Source of the DNA: Bryobacterales bacterium
Lineage (GTDB): Bacteria > Acidobacteriota > Terriglobia > Bryobacterales > Bryobacteraceae
Direction: 5' to 3'
Length of the DNA: 8,377 bases
NCBI GenBank assembly: GCA_030838885.1
Contig: JAUZEU010000709.1
Span: 1-8,377 of the forward strand
Shown: positions 1-7,719 of the stretch, piece by piece
Numbering within the stretch: the first letter of the stretch is position 1
Layout of the letters: the number at the start of each line of letters is the position of its first letter
Notes under the pieces: model-generated
What the model saw: only the letters and a program-made list of their open reading frames with translations
Databases searched by the model: none
What the model was told of the DNA's origin: nothing
Position numbers and translations under genes: made by a program

Positions 1-1212
1 CAGGCGCTGCTGCTCGCCGTCACCGCGGAGAAGAAAGAAGTCGACGACAAGAACCACCTCACTCTCGGAGCGAATCCGAACCGTAACGACCTGAGCCAGG
101 CAAATCTGGTCTCCATGGATCGCGACCGCTTCGTCCTCTGGGAAGGTTTCTTCGGTGAAAAAGGCCTCCTCCGCTTCCCCGATGGCAAGATCGACCGTTT
201 CCTCTCTGGTGCATGGAAAGATCACCTGACCGCGCTCCATACCGAACTGGACGCGCTGAAGAAAGCCATGCCGCCCGAATATCCGTTTCTGCAGGTGATC
301 GAAGACAAGCCGAAACTTACGGAGCAGAAGATCTGGATTCGCGGCGATAAAGGTAATCCGGGCGACCCCGCCCCGCCTCACTTCGTCTCGGTCCTGACCA
401 GTGGAGATCCGAAGCGCTTCACTAAAGGTGCCGGGCGTCTGGAACTGGCGGAGGCAATCGCCGATCCCGCAAACCCACTCACCGCCCGCGTAATGGTCAA
501 TCGCATCTGGCAGCACCACTTCGGCCAGGGCCTGGTGCGCACCCCCAGTAACTTCGGTTCCCAGGGCGACCGCCCCAGTCACCCCGAGTTACTCGACTAT
601 CTCGCTTCGAAGTTCATGAGCGAAGGCTGGTCCATTAAGAAGCTACAACGCACCATCATGCTCTCCGCGACTTACCAGTCGGGCGCCGAGCCCAATGACA
701 AAAACCTCGCCGCCGATCCCGACAACCGCTTAGTCTGGCGCTTCAATCGGCAAAGGCTCGATGCCGAAGCTCTGCGGGACGACCTTCTGCAGTTATCCGG
801 CAAGCTCGACCTGAAAGAAGACGGCCTCGCGCAGCATCTGAGCAAAGACAACGTGCGCAGAACTGTATATAGCTTCGTAAGCCGGCGCAAGCTGGAGTCG
901 GATCTCGCGCTCTTCGATTTTCCGAATCCGAATAACACGAGTGAGCAGCGCAATGCCACCAATGTCCCTCCGCAGCGCCTCTACTTCCTGAATAACGACT
1001 GGGTCATCGCACAGGCAAAGGCCTTCGCCTCACGCCTGCCGGGCGCCGACGACGACAATAAGATCGACCACGCCTACCGCCTCCTGTTCCAGCGTCTGCC
1101 CACTGCCCAGGAGAAAAAGCTCGGTCTGGATTTCCTGCACAGCGCCGACAATAACTGGCCGCAGTACGCCCAGGTTCTGCTGACTTCGAACGAATTTCAG
1201 TTTCTGGATTGA
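1..1212 (+). CDS. DUF1553 (PSD1) domain protein, C-terminal part, 5'-truncated by window edge
   Basis: The reading frame is open from base 1, so this is the C-terminal 403 residues of a longer protein; the ATG at 115 is internal. Residues about 145-200 carry the DUF1553 core: GRLELAEAIADP, NPLTARVMVNRIWQHHFG, GLVRTPSNFG, then PSHPELLDYLA and IMLSATYQ. A second conserved block near 240-255 (NRQRLDAEALRDDLL) fits the same family. Complete members usually begin with an export signal and a DUF1549 domain, often after a PSCyt1 cytochrome-like domain; those parts would lie to the left of the window and cannot be seen. Such proteins are abundant in Planctomycetes, Verrucomicrobia and Solibacter-like Acidobacteria and almost always sit beside a DUF1501 gene, as here. 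The biochemical role is unknown; an exported or periplasmic location is inferred from the family. The family call is firm, the function is not. Confidence 0.93.
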   Translation, partial: QALLLAVTAEKKEVDDKNHLTLGANPNRNDLSQANLVSMDRDRFVLWEGFFGEKGLLRFPDGKIDRFLSGAWKDHLTALHTELDALKKAMPPEYPFLQVIEDKPKLTEQKIWIRGDKGNPGDPAPPHFVSVLTSGDPKRFTKGAGRLELAEAIADPANPLTARVMVNRIWQHHFGQGLVRTPSNFGSQGDRPSHPELLDYLASKFMSEGWSIKKLQRTIMLSATYQSGAEPNDKNLAADPDNRLVWRFNRQRLDAEALRDDLLQLSGKLDLKEDGLAQHLSKDNVRRTVYSFVSRRKLESDLALFDFPNPNNTSEQRNATNVPPQRLYFLNNDWVIAQAKAFASRLPGADDDNKIDHAYRLLFQRLPTAQEKKLGLDFLHSADNNWPQYAQVLLTSNEFQFLD

Positions 1213-1216
1213 ACCC

Positions 1217-2611
1217 ATGATGACCAGACGGGATTGCCTAAAAACATTCGGAACCGGCTTCGGGATGACCGCCTTCGCCCAACAGGCCGCTGCCGCGGCC
1301 CTGACCGGCGCACCGGTGGAGATTAACCCGCTCACACCCAAAGCCCCACACTTCCCTGCCAAAGCAAAGCGTGTAATCTTTCTCTTCCTGAACGGCGGCC
1401 CCTCGCAGGTAGATACCTTCGATCCCAAGCCGATGCTCGATAAGTACAGCGGGAAACCCATGCCGGCCGGTAATCTCAAGACAGAGAGAAAAACGGGCAA
1501 CTTACTCAAGTCCCCGTTCTCCTTTCAGAAATACGGCCAGAGTGGAATCGAAGTCAGCGATATCTTTCCCAAGCTCGGCGCGCGCATCGACGATTGCTGC
1601 GTGATCCGCTCCATGTACACGGACCGCCCCAACCACGAGCCCTCGCTACTCCTCATGAACACAGGCGACAAACAGGTGGGCCGCCCTTCCATGGGCTCCT
1701 GGCTCACCTACGGACTTGGTTCGGAAAACCAAAATCTCCCCGGCTTTGTAGTCTTGTGTCCAGGCTTTCCGGTAATCGGCCCCCAGCTATGGGCGTCCAC
1801 CTTTCTACCCGCCGTATACCAGGGCACTTACATTCCGAATAACGAAAAGACACCCGACAAGTTGGTCCAGTACATCCGTAACGCTGAGTTATCTCAATCG
1901 CAGCAGCGCAAACAACTCGACCTCCTCGACGAATTAGACGCACTCCACCTGCAGCGCTCGGGGCAGGACAGGGAACTGGAAGCCAGTATTCAGGCCGGCG
2001 AGATCGCCTTCCGCATGCAATCGGAAGCACCCGGCGTTTTCGATATTTCAAAGGAACCGGAAAATGTCCGCGCGCGCTACGGCGAAAGCGATTTCGGCCG
2101 CGGCTGCCTCATGTCCCTGCGCCTCGTCGAGAAGGGTGTCCGGATGGTGCAGGTTTACTTTGGAAACTCGCAGCCCTGGGACAATCATGACGACATTCTC
2201 ATCCACAAAAAGCTGGCACGCGACGCCGATGGCCCCATCGCAGCCCTGCTCGAAGACCTGAAACTGCGGGGACTCCTGGATGACACCCTGGTAATAATCA
2301 GCGGTGAGTTCGGCCGCACTCCTGTCGTAGAGGTAAGTGGGTTAGTCAAGGTGCAGAACGGCCGCGACCACAACAGCCATGGCTTCTCAAGCGTACTGGC
2401 TGGCGGCGGGATCCGGCGCGGCTATGTTCACGGTGCCACCGATGACTTCGGCTTCAAAGCCATCGAAAAACCCGTCCACATCCATGACCTGCATGCCACT
2501 ATTCTTCACCTCATGGGCTTCGATCACACGAAGCTAACGTATCGTTACAGCGGTCGCGATTTCCGTTTGACAGATGTCGCTGGTAACGTCGTACATGAGG
2601 TTCTTGCATAA
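1217..2611 (+). CDS. DUF1501 family protein, Tat-exported, alkaline phosphatase/sulfatase-like fold
   Basis: The product is 464 residues, the usual size for DUF1501. The N-terminus has a twin-arginine signal: RRDCLKT at residues 4-10, a weak hydrophobic stretch and an alanine-rich end near residue 30, so folded export to the periplasm is predicted. Family blocks are NGGPSQVDTFDP (59-70), WDNHDD in the middle, SGEFGRTP (362-369), RDHNSHG (383-389) and HIHDLHATIL (421-430). The D, E and H residues in these blocks are the likely metal ligands of the alkaline-phosphatase/sulfatase-like fold to which DUF1501 is assigned; no enzyme activity has been established that I know of. The start is the first of two consecutive ATG codons, 4 bases after the upstream stop, with no strong Shine-Dalgarno sequence, so translational coupling to the DUF1553 gene is likely. 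The pairing with DUF1553 is the standard one for this system. Confidence 0.93.
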   Translation: MMTRRDCLKTFGTGFGMTAFAQQAAAAALTGAPVEINPLTPKAPHFPAKAKRVIFLFLNGGPSQVDTFDPKPMLDKYSGKPMPAGNLKTERKTGNLLKSPFSFQKYGQSGIEVSDIFPKLGARIDDCCVIRSMYTDRPNHEPSLLLMNTGDKQVGRPSMGSWLTYGLGSENQNLPGFVVLCPGFPVIGPQLWASTFLPAVYQGTYIPNNEKTPDKLVQYIRNAELSQSQQRKQLDLLDELDALHLQRSGQDRELEASIQAGEIAFRMQSEAPGVFDISKEPENVRARYGESDFGRGCLMSLRLVEKGVRMVQVYFGNSQPWDNHDDILIHKKLARDADGPIAALLEDLKLRGLLDDTLVIISGEFGRTPVVEVSGLVKVQNGRDHNSHGFSSVLAGGGIRRGYVHGATDDFGFKAIEKPVHIHDLHATILHLMGFDHTKLTYRYSGRDFRLTDVAGNVVHEVLA

Positions 2612-2613
2612 CT

Positions 2614-3075
2614 ATGTCGCCCGCATCGTTGGCATTTCCGATTGGCGTTGTTGCCGGCCTCCGGTCTATGACGGCCCCCGCCGCTGTAAGTTGGGCCGCG
2701 CGTAAGGGTCGGCTGCGTGTGAAAGGCACGCCGCTCGCCTTCCTCGCTCATCCGGCCACGCCTTGGGTTTTAACGGTCCTGGCCGTCGGAGAATTGATCG
2801 TCGATAAGCTGCCGAAGACCCCCAGCCGCAAAGCCCCCGGGCCGTTCGTGGGTCGAATCGTGACCGGCGCTCTGAGCGGCGCGGCGCTCGGCGCATCCGC
2901 CAATGCTTTTTCGGCGGGCCTTGTGGCAGGTATATCGGGTGCCATCGTCGGAACTCTCGGTGGCTACGAAGCGCGAATGCGCACAGTCCGGGCGACTGGT
3001 GAAAAGGATCTTCCCGTCGCGCTCGCGGAAGACCTCATCGCGATCGGCGGCGCGGCGTCCATCGTTTGCCGCTAA
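2614..3075 (+). CDS. DUF4126 family small membrane protein
   Basis: This is a 153-residue protein rich in Gly, Ala and Val. The N-terminal block GVVAGLRSMTAPAAVSWAA (11-29) and the GRIVTGALSGAALG segment match the DUF4126 pattern, as do the Gly/Ala-rich helix GLVAGISGAIVGTLGGYEAR and the C-terminal VALAEDLIAIGGAASIV. Three or four membrane helices are likely: around residues 5-20, 48-63, 82-118 (glycine-rich, possibly a hairpin) and 137-152. The start lies 2 bases after the DUF1501 stop with no room for a separate ribosome-binding site beyond the upstream coding sequence, which suggests coupled translation and co-transcription. The function of DUF4126 is unknown. Its linkage to a DUF1553/DUF1501 pair may be local and should not be read as proof of a shared pathway. 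Confidence 0.85.
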   Translation: MSPASLAFPIGVVAGLRSMTAPAAVSWAARKGRLRVKGTPLAFLAHPATPWVLTVLAVGELIVDKLPKTPSRKAPGPFVGRIVTGALSGAALGASANAFSAGLVAGISGAIVGTLGGYEARMRTVRATGEKDLPVALAEDLIAIGGAASIVCR

Positions 3076-3339
3076 AGTCACGCGAAGCCGTGAAATAACT
3101 CAGGTCGCAAAAAGCTTTGGGACACGCGGACCCCCGGCCGCGTCTTCCCGGTGGCGAATCGCTTCTGACGCACGCGGTTCCCCCCGTGTTCTTAACGGAT
3201 CTACCGCGGATGCGAGATCACTCTTCCGTGTGCCCCGAGTTTGTCTGCAACTCTCCGGAATTTCGTCAGGCGATTTCTTTACGCCTTCACCCGGCCGCCT
3301 CTGGTCTGTGAGACACCGCGGCTGATGCCCTGAAACAAA
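3076..3339. other. Convergent intergenic region without a convincing gene
   Basis: The stretch lies between the stops of the DUF4126 gene (plus) and the MFS-acyltransferase gene (minus). Short open frames cross it but show no family resemblance. It holds a 5-bp hairpin just after the DUF4126 stop (TCACG at 3078-3082 with CGTGA at 3089-3093), one copy of a dispersed repeat (3121-3171), and a hairpin at 3268-3286 (AGGCG/CGCCT, 9-base loop). None of these is followed by a T tract on either strand, so no canonical intrinsic terminator can be named, although two converging transcripts must end somewhere here. Confidence 0.6.
3121..3171 (+). repeat. REP-like dispersed repeat, copy A
   Basis: It begins with ACACGCGGAC and ends with TTCTGACGC; both blocks are identical in copy B at 5261-5312. 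An internal inverted repeat, ACGCGG (3124-3129) with CCGCGT (3138-3143), forms a 6-bp hairpin with an 8-base loop. By hand alignment with copy B about 38 of 52 columns agree, with one single-base gap. Both copies have the same orientation on the plus strand and both lie in intergenic DNA around the MFS-acyltransferase gene. The size, stem and position resemble REP/BIME-type elements; membership of a genome-wide family is inference. Confidence 0.6.
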
Positions 3340-5208
3340 CTACGCCATCTCCGGCGAAACTGTGTCCGTAGCACCCACTCCCGCGCCCTCTGCAACCAGC
3401 GCAATCACCTTGCATCTCAGTTCCTCCGGCGTGATCGGATCCCAGATCGGCGCGCCCACCCGAATGCTCACGCGCGGCCGCCACACATGATCCCAGCTGC
3501 GAAAAACATCTCCGTTCTTGCAACTCAGCCAATGGCCCCAGACTCCCTCGATCCCGATCGGGATAATCGGCACCGGCAAGCCACGCACAATCCTCTCGTA
3601 CCCGCGCTTGAATTCCTTGATCTCGCCATCCAGCGTGATATGGCCTTCCGGGAAGATGGCGAACAGATGTCCCTCTTCCAGCACCGAGTGTGCCTCGCGC
3701 AGTGCCAGAGTAATCGTGCGCGGTGACACTTCTTCCACCGGCACGGCCTTCAGCATCCGAAAAATATGCTTCGCTAGCGGCATTTCGAAATAAATCCGCC
3801 GCATCATAAACCGCGCCGTACGCGGCGTCGTCAAGCCCACCAGCACCGCGTCTGCATAACTGACGTGATTCGCCGCCAGCAGTGCGCCGCCCGTCAACGG
3901 GATATTCTCTTCCCCCTCCAGCTCAATGCGGAAAATCAAATTGATCAGGCCACGCATGACAAACCGGAAACACGCCAGCGGAATCGCAGCCACCGTCACA
4001 TACGCACCCAGCAGCATCGCGATGCCCGCAGCAAGTATGATCGCCCCCGCATTCCAGCCGGCCTTGTCATGCAGCAGCCAAAGTATGCCGGAAGCACCGA
4101 TAACGCCCACCATGTTGGCGAAGTTGTTCGTGGAGAGAATGCGGCCTCTCTCCTTCGCGTCGGCCTTTTCCTGCAGCCAGGCATTCAAAGGAACGGCAAA
4201 CAGGCCCGCCGCGAAACCAAGGCCCGCCAGATAAACAAGCGCGTGGCCATACTTAGTAGTTGCGCCCAGCAGGATGCCGAACACGCCCATAAAGAACGAG
4301 CCCACCGGCACCAGCCCGAGTTCGATCCGTTTACCCGAAAGCGTTCCCGCTGCCACGCTCCCCGCGCCAATACCTGCCGCCAGCGCAGTCACAAGGAAAC
4401 CCACGTGACTCTCAGACACGTGCAGAACTTCCTTGCCCTCCAGCAGCAGGGCGAGTTGAAACAGCGCCCCGATAAACCAGAACCATGTGATCCCGATCAC
4501 GCAAAAGGTGAGCGATGCATCCTGCCGGATAACGCGCGCGCCTGCCACAATCTCCTGAAAAGGATTCCACCGGAAGCCTTCGCTCACTCCCGCCGCAGGG
4601 ACCTTTCGGATGTGCAGGCTGGCCAGCGTTCCCACCACCGCGATGCCCAGCAGCACCAGACCCATCTTCGCGGGTTGCAGTTGCCACCGCTCATACAGAA
4701 AGGTGCCGAAGCTGGTCCCGATCACGATCGCCACGAACGTGGTCAGTTCCAGCAGGCCATTAGCTCTGGAAAGATTCACTGTCCCGATCGTCTCGGGCAA
4801 AATCCCGTATTTCGCGGGGCTGAAAAAGTTGGCTTGCGTAGCCAGAAGAAACAGCACAAGCAGCAGTAAATCGATGCGTCCCGTCACCAGGGCGGCAAGC
4901 CCCATCAGCATCGCGATTATTTCAAATGCTTTCGTGACCTGCAGGACGCGGGTCTTGGAAAACCGATCCGCCAGTTGCCCTGCGTAGCCGGCAAACAGCA
5001 GAAACGGCACCACGAAAACTGCGCCCGCCAGCGCCAGATACCGGCTCCCGCCTGCCTGTCCTGCCACCTGCGCGGCCATGCGCACGCTCACAAGAGACAC
5101 GATCATCTTGTACACGTTGTCGTTGAACGCGCCCAGGAACTGTGTCCACAGGAACGCCTCAAATCGACTGTCGGCCAGGAGCGGCGTATATCCCGCTTCG
5201 TTTTTCAT
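3340..5208 (-). CDS. MFS lysophospholipid transporter (LplT-like) fused to PlsC acyltransferase
   Basis: The 622-residue product has two parts. Residues 1 to about 417 are a 12-helix major facilitator: the family opening FLWTQFLGAFNDNVYK (19-34) and motif A in GQLADRFSKTRVL (77-89) point to the LplT group that flips lysophospholipids across the inner membrane. Residues about 430-600 are a PlsC/LPLAT acyltransferase: H448-x4-D453 in NHVSYAD is the catalytic HX4D motif, FPEG (519-522) is the acceptor-binding motif, and VPIIPIGIEG (546-555) is the last conserved block. The inferred role is import of lysophospholipid and its re-acylation at the inner leaflet. The C-terminal acyl-ACP synthetase domain found in full LplT-Aas fusions is absent; the protein ends cleanly 69 residues after FPEG-containing core elements finish. 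I chose the ATG at 5208 because MKNEAGYTPLLADSRFEAFL matches the family start. The longer frame to 5337 reads through a repeat (5261-5312), so that extension is unlikely to be coding. No strong Shine-Dalgarno sequence precedes 5208. Confidence 0.9.
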   Translation of the reverse strand: MKNEAGYTPLLADSRFEAFLWTQFLGAFNDNVYKMIVSLVSVRMAAQVAGQAGGSRYLALAGAVFVVPFLLFAGYAGQLADRFSKTRVLQVTKAFEIIAMLMGLAALVTGRIDLLLLVLFLLATQANFFSPAKYGILPETIGTVNLSRANGLLELTTFVAIVIGTSFGTFLYERWQLQPAKMGLVLLGIAVVGTLASLHIRKVPAAGVSEGFRWNPFQEIVAGARVIRQDASLTFCVIGITWFWFIGALFQLALLLEGKEVLHVSESHVGFLVTALAAGIGAGSVAAGTLSGKRIELGLVPVGSFFMGVFGILLGATTKYGHALVYLAGLGFAAGLFAVPLNAWLQEKADAKERGRILSTNNFANMVGVIGASGILWLLHDKAGWNAGAIILAAGIAMLLGAYVTVAAIPLACFRFVMRGLINLIFRIELEGEENIPLTGGALLAANHVSYADAVLVGLTTPRTARFMMRRIYFEMPLAKHIFRMLKAVPVEEVSPRTITLALREAHSVLEEGHLFAIFPEGHITLDGEIKEFKRGYERIVRGLPVPIIPIGIEGVWGHWLSCKNGDVFRSWDHVWRPRVSIRVGAPIWDPITPEELRCKVIALVAEGAGVGATDTVSPEMA

Positions 5209-5260
5209 GCTTTCGGGAAGATTGCCTGATCGTATCATCAATACGAAAGAAACCATCTGA

Positions 5261-5312
5261 CACACGCGGACACCCCGACCGCGCGTGCTCTGTGGTGTGC
5301 GGGTTCTGACGC
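5261..5312 (+). repeat. REP-like dispersed repeat, copy B
   Basis: This is the second copy of the element at 3121-3171, in the same orientation. It shares the opening ACACGCGGAC, a CCCCG/CCGCG core, GTGG, and the closing TTCTGACGC at the same spacing (8 bases between GTGG and TTCTGACGC in both). The stem CGCGG (5265-5269) with CCGCG (5279-5283) is kept. The A/G difference next to the stem and the single-base insertion fall in the loop, as expected for a structured element. It lies about 50 bases upstream of the transporter start codon, inside the gap between that gene and the PepSY-like gene. Confidence 0.6.
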
Positions 5313-5366
5313 TTGAATCACCTGCCGAGCCCCGCACATAAGTAGGTGGAGCTTCTGAATCGCGTG

Positions 5367-5810
5367 CTAGTCCTTAAACGGCAATCCCTCAGGCGTAACC
5401 GCAACTTCCGAACTCTTCTTGCCCTTCATTACCGCAGCCTCGTACGCTACCAGCTTGCCGCTTTTCGAAAGCGCTTCCACCTTAGTGACCTTGCCCGCCG
5501 CGGCTTTCTTCTGAATCGCATCGCGAGCGGCCGCCGGGATACCGGCAATATCCACTTCTTCTTCCACCTCAACCACTGCGCCCGCCGGGTCCACCATCAG
5601 ATCGCGGGTCTTCCCGTTTACCTTGGTTTCCACTTCGTAAAGCGTCTTTCCCTTTTCCACTTCCTTACCGACGCTGACCAGTGTTGCGTCCTTCAGTTGC
5701 TCCTCCACTGTCTTCTGTACTGCAGGAGGCAGATCGCTGACCTTCAGCTTCGACTCGGCATGCGCGCTCAATGCCATTCCGCACAACATCACACCCGTTA
5801 ACAGTTTCAT
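5367..5810 (-). CDS. Secreted PepSY-like domain protein
   Basis: The 147-residue product begins MKLLTGVMLCGMALSAHA, a typical Sec signal peptide with likely cleavage after AHA (near residue 18). The mature part shows two similar modules of about 60 residues. Each begins with an LPPAVQKTV/IPAAARDAI helix, runs into a Lys- and Val-rich segment (EVEKGKTLYEVETKVNGK; EALSKSGKLVAYEAAVMKGK), and closes with a DPAGAVVE or TPEGLPF turn. This helix-plus-strands pattern fits the PepSY-like fold (PF11396/DUF2874 type), for which periplasmic inhibitor or adaptor roles have been suggested but not shown here. The ATG at 5810 is preferred over the ATG at 5831 because it starts exactly at the signal peptide. 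It lies 90 bases after the glycosyltransferase stop on the same strand; co-transcription is possible. Its function is unknown. Confidence 0.78.
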   Translation of the reverse strand: MKLLTGVMLCGMALSAHAESKLKVSDLPPAVQKTVEEQLKDATLVSVGKEVEKGKTLYEVETKVNGKTRDLMVDPAGAVVEVEEEVDIAGIPAAARDAIQKKAAAGKVTKVEALSKSGKLVAYEAAVMKGKKSSEVAVTPEGLPFKD

Positions 5811-5878
5811 GTTGTCATCATCCGCTGCCAAACTGAAAAAGCGCTGAACGACCTCGCGTGAGGGAGAAAATCGGGGAT

Positions 5879-5891
5879 CGTTCGCCGAACG
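5879..5891 (-). other. Short hairpin after the glycosyltransferase gene
   Basis: A 5-bp stem with a 3-base loop (CGTTC, GCC, GAACG on the plus strand) lies 10 bases past the stop codon at 5901. No T tract follows on the minus strand, so it is not a canonical terminator. It may protect the 3' end of the transcript or be chance. Confidence 0.3.
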
Positions 5892-5900
5892 CCAACAATC

Positions 5901-7673
5901 TCACTTGACCTGTTCCAGCTCCAGCATGGGCTTCTTACCGTTCTCCTTCGGCGCTGAAACGGTAGGTGTCACTTCCTCCACTACTGCCGGAGCCTCCTCG
6001 TTCACCGCATATTCCCCCAGCAACGGAGGCCGCGCATCCGGCTCCAGACACATCGCCTTCCTGTCCCCGTAATACGTCATCAGCTTCCGGTTCTCCGCAT
6101 CGCCCAAATCCCGCGCCCAAACCACACGCTGCCCGTCTATATCGGCACCGTTATAAACCCACTCATCCTGAAAAGGATGCTGCGGCCAATAGCGTACAAA
6201 GACCAGCAGCTTTCCAGAAATCGCTGCCACTTCCCTCCCTACAACAATACGTCTCTCCGGATTCGAATGATTCACCGAATCCCACATGTCGTACGCCAGT
6301 ACCTGCCTGGCGAATGGTTGGGAATCCAGCAGATGCAGCCCGAACCAAAACACAAACTGCACGGCACAAAGGAACACGATCAGCCGCGCCGCTTCCGCCC
6401 CGTAAGGCCACCGTGTCATACGTTCCAGCCCCGCCACGCTCATCAGCACGAACAGACACACCACAGCCGCTACGTAATGGAACTGAAACGCTGGAAAGAA
6501 GTTCACCCCCAAAGCAAACAGCACGCAGGTCAGCACTACCCACGCCCACCTGTAACTCCTGATGCTCACTACAAACGCGAGCAGCGCAACATATAACGGC
6601 GCATAAAAATAGAACCGGTAATACCGGATCCGAAACACCAGCCGCTGCAGATAGCTGTCGAACGTATCGCGCCCAGGATGAAATCCGCGCTGCATCCGGT
6701 AATCGAAATCCTGCTCACGGGTCAGCGGAACATGCGGTGTCAGGCTCTCCTGAAATGTCAGCGGCGCGGGTACGCCGTATTGATGCATGCTCAGTTGGTA
6801 CGGCAGCATCGTCCACTCGCCGGTTACCCGCTTATTCTGAAGCAGCGTCAAGCCAACCGCAGGCAGCACCACCAGCGCCGCGACCAATAACCCGCGCACC
6901 GGCAAATCCCGCCTTCGCAGCTCCGGAAGAAAATACAGCCCCACGCTCAACATCACAAACACCGATTCATACGGCCGCGTTAACAAATGGATCGCGAGCC
7001 CTGACCCGAGCAGCGCCCCCGCCTTCCAGTCCCCGCGCTGATTCCTGAACCGCGGCAGCGCACCGAAAACCAGGCATCCCGCCGACGCGGCCAGCGCACC
7101 GCCCCAATAGTTATTCGTCCATTGATTGAGCGGGCCGAATTCAAACACCGCCAGCAACCCGCCCGTGAGTGCCCAGCCAGGCGAAACCCACCCGCGAAGC
7201 ATCCAGTAACACAGTGAGCAGAACGCCGCTGTGCCCATCAACACGCCCGCCCATGGCAACCTGAAAAGCGCCCACCCGACCGCCATCGCGAACCCGTTCC
7301 CAACCGGATAAATCGCGCTGTACGTGGGCCGCTGCAAAACAAAAAACGTCTCGAAAAACTGCGGCATCGCATGGGGCGGATTCGCCAGCCGCCAGTGCCG
7401 CAAAGTGTCGGCTACCAGCAAATGCCCGAACTCATCGTAGAGGTCCGGCACAGGCACCGGATGATGAGCCAGCAGCGCCAGACGCAACAACACCGGCAGC
7501 GCAGCAAGCGCCAGCATCACCCACCCTGTCCGCCTGGGGAACCGCTCCACAAGGGGCGCTAGCAATGGCCGCCACGAAAGAGCCAGTGCGACCAGCAAAA
7601 TGGCGATGACCAGTTCAATGTAATCCACCGCGCCGAAACCAATCGGATTGCGCAGCGGAGTAAACGAGAACAT
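5901..7673 (-). CDS. GT39/ArnT-like polytopic glycosyltransferase
   Basis: The 590-residue product has about 11 hydrophobic segments. After the first two helices (about residues 17-33 and 50-70) comes a periplasmic loop with PDLYDEFGHLLVADT (76-90). D80-E81 are the acidic pair expected for the catalytic/metal site of GT-C enzymes, and NPPHAMPQFFETFF and RPTYSAIYPVGNG follow. This loop is characteristic of a GT39/RgtA-like family frequent in Acidobacteria. The last 120 residues are mostly soluble and probably periplasmic, including FVRYWPQHPFQDEWVYNGAD and VVWARDLGDAENRKLMTYY, and end in a Pro/Glu/Val-rich tail. The role is inferred as transfer of a sugar from a polyprenyl-phosphate donor to a lipid or protein acceptor outside the membrane; the substrate cannot be read from sequence. 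I chose the ATG at 7673; the upstream ATG at 7736 would translate the terminator hairpin. No Shine-Dalgarno sequence is seen before 7673, and a terminator ends only about 16 bases upstream, so expression may depend on read-through. Confidence 0.85.
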   Translation of the reverse strand: MFSFTPLRNPIGFGAVDYIELVIAILLVALALSWRPLLAPLVERFPRRTGWVMLALAALPVLLRLALLAHHPVPVPDLYDEFGHLLVADTLRHWRLANPPHAMPQFFETFFVLQRPTYSAIYPVGNGFAMAVGWALFRLPWAGVLMGTAAFCSLCYWMLRGWVSPGWALTGGLLAVFEFGPLNQWTNNYWGGALAASAGCLVFGALPRFRNQRGDWKAGALLGSGLAIHLLTRPYESVFVMLSVGLYFLPELRRRDLPVRGLLVAALVVLPAVGLTLLQNKRVTGEWTMLPYQLSMHQYGVPAPLTFQESLTPHVPLTREQDFDYRMQRGFHPGRDTFDSYLQRLVFRIRYYRFYFYAPLYVALLAFVVSIRSYRWAWVVLTCVLFALGVNFFPAFQFHYVAAVVCLFVLMSVAGLERMTRWPYGAEAARLIVFLCAVQFVFWFGLHLLDSQPFARQVLAYDMWDSVNHSNPERRIVVGREVAAISGKLLVFVRYWPQHPFQDEWVYNGADIDGQRVVWARDLGDAENRKLMTYYGDRKAMCLEPDARPPLLGEYAVNEEAPAVVEEVTPTVSAPKENGKKPMLELEQVK

Positions 7674-7689
7674 AGTAAGGACAGTAAAC

Positions 7690-7719
7690 AAAAAAAACCG
7701 GGACCCGAAGGCCCCGGTT
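7690..7719 (-). terminator. Strong intrinsic terminator with UUCG tetraloop
   Basis: On the minus strand AACCGGGGCC (7719 to 7710) pairs along all 10 positions with GGTCCCGGTT (7705 to 7696), with one G-U pair. The loop is TTCG (7709 to 7706) closed by C-G, the extra-stable UUCG tetraloop. Six further T residues (7695 to 7690) follow, then G and TTT. The plus strand lacks a T tract after the stem, so it acts only on minus-strand transcripts. It sits between the divergent gap and the glycosyltransferase start codon at 7673. It must therefore end a short RNA from 7690-7968 or act as an attenuator of that gene. Confidence 0.88.

Noticed and set aside
3203..3322. Two CCGCGG palindromes in the convergent gap
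   Set aside because: These are short restriction-site-like palindromes expected by chance at this GC content, and their flanks do not align convincingly.
3865..4869. A 334-codon open frame on the plus strand
   Set aside because: It is fully antisense to the MFS-acyltransferase, and its product is rich in His, Arg and Gln with no motif, typical of a shadow of a GC-rich gene.
5209..5337. N-terminal extension of 43 residues on the MFS-acyltransferase, starting at 5337
   Set aside because: The extension translates the repeat at 5261-5312, has low-complexity Arg/Ser/Thr composition and no family resemblance, while the family's N-terminus begins at the ATG at 5208.
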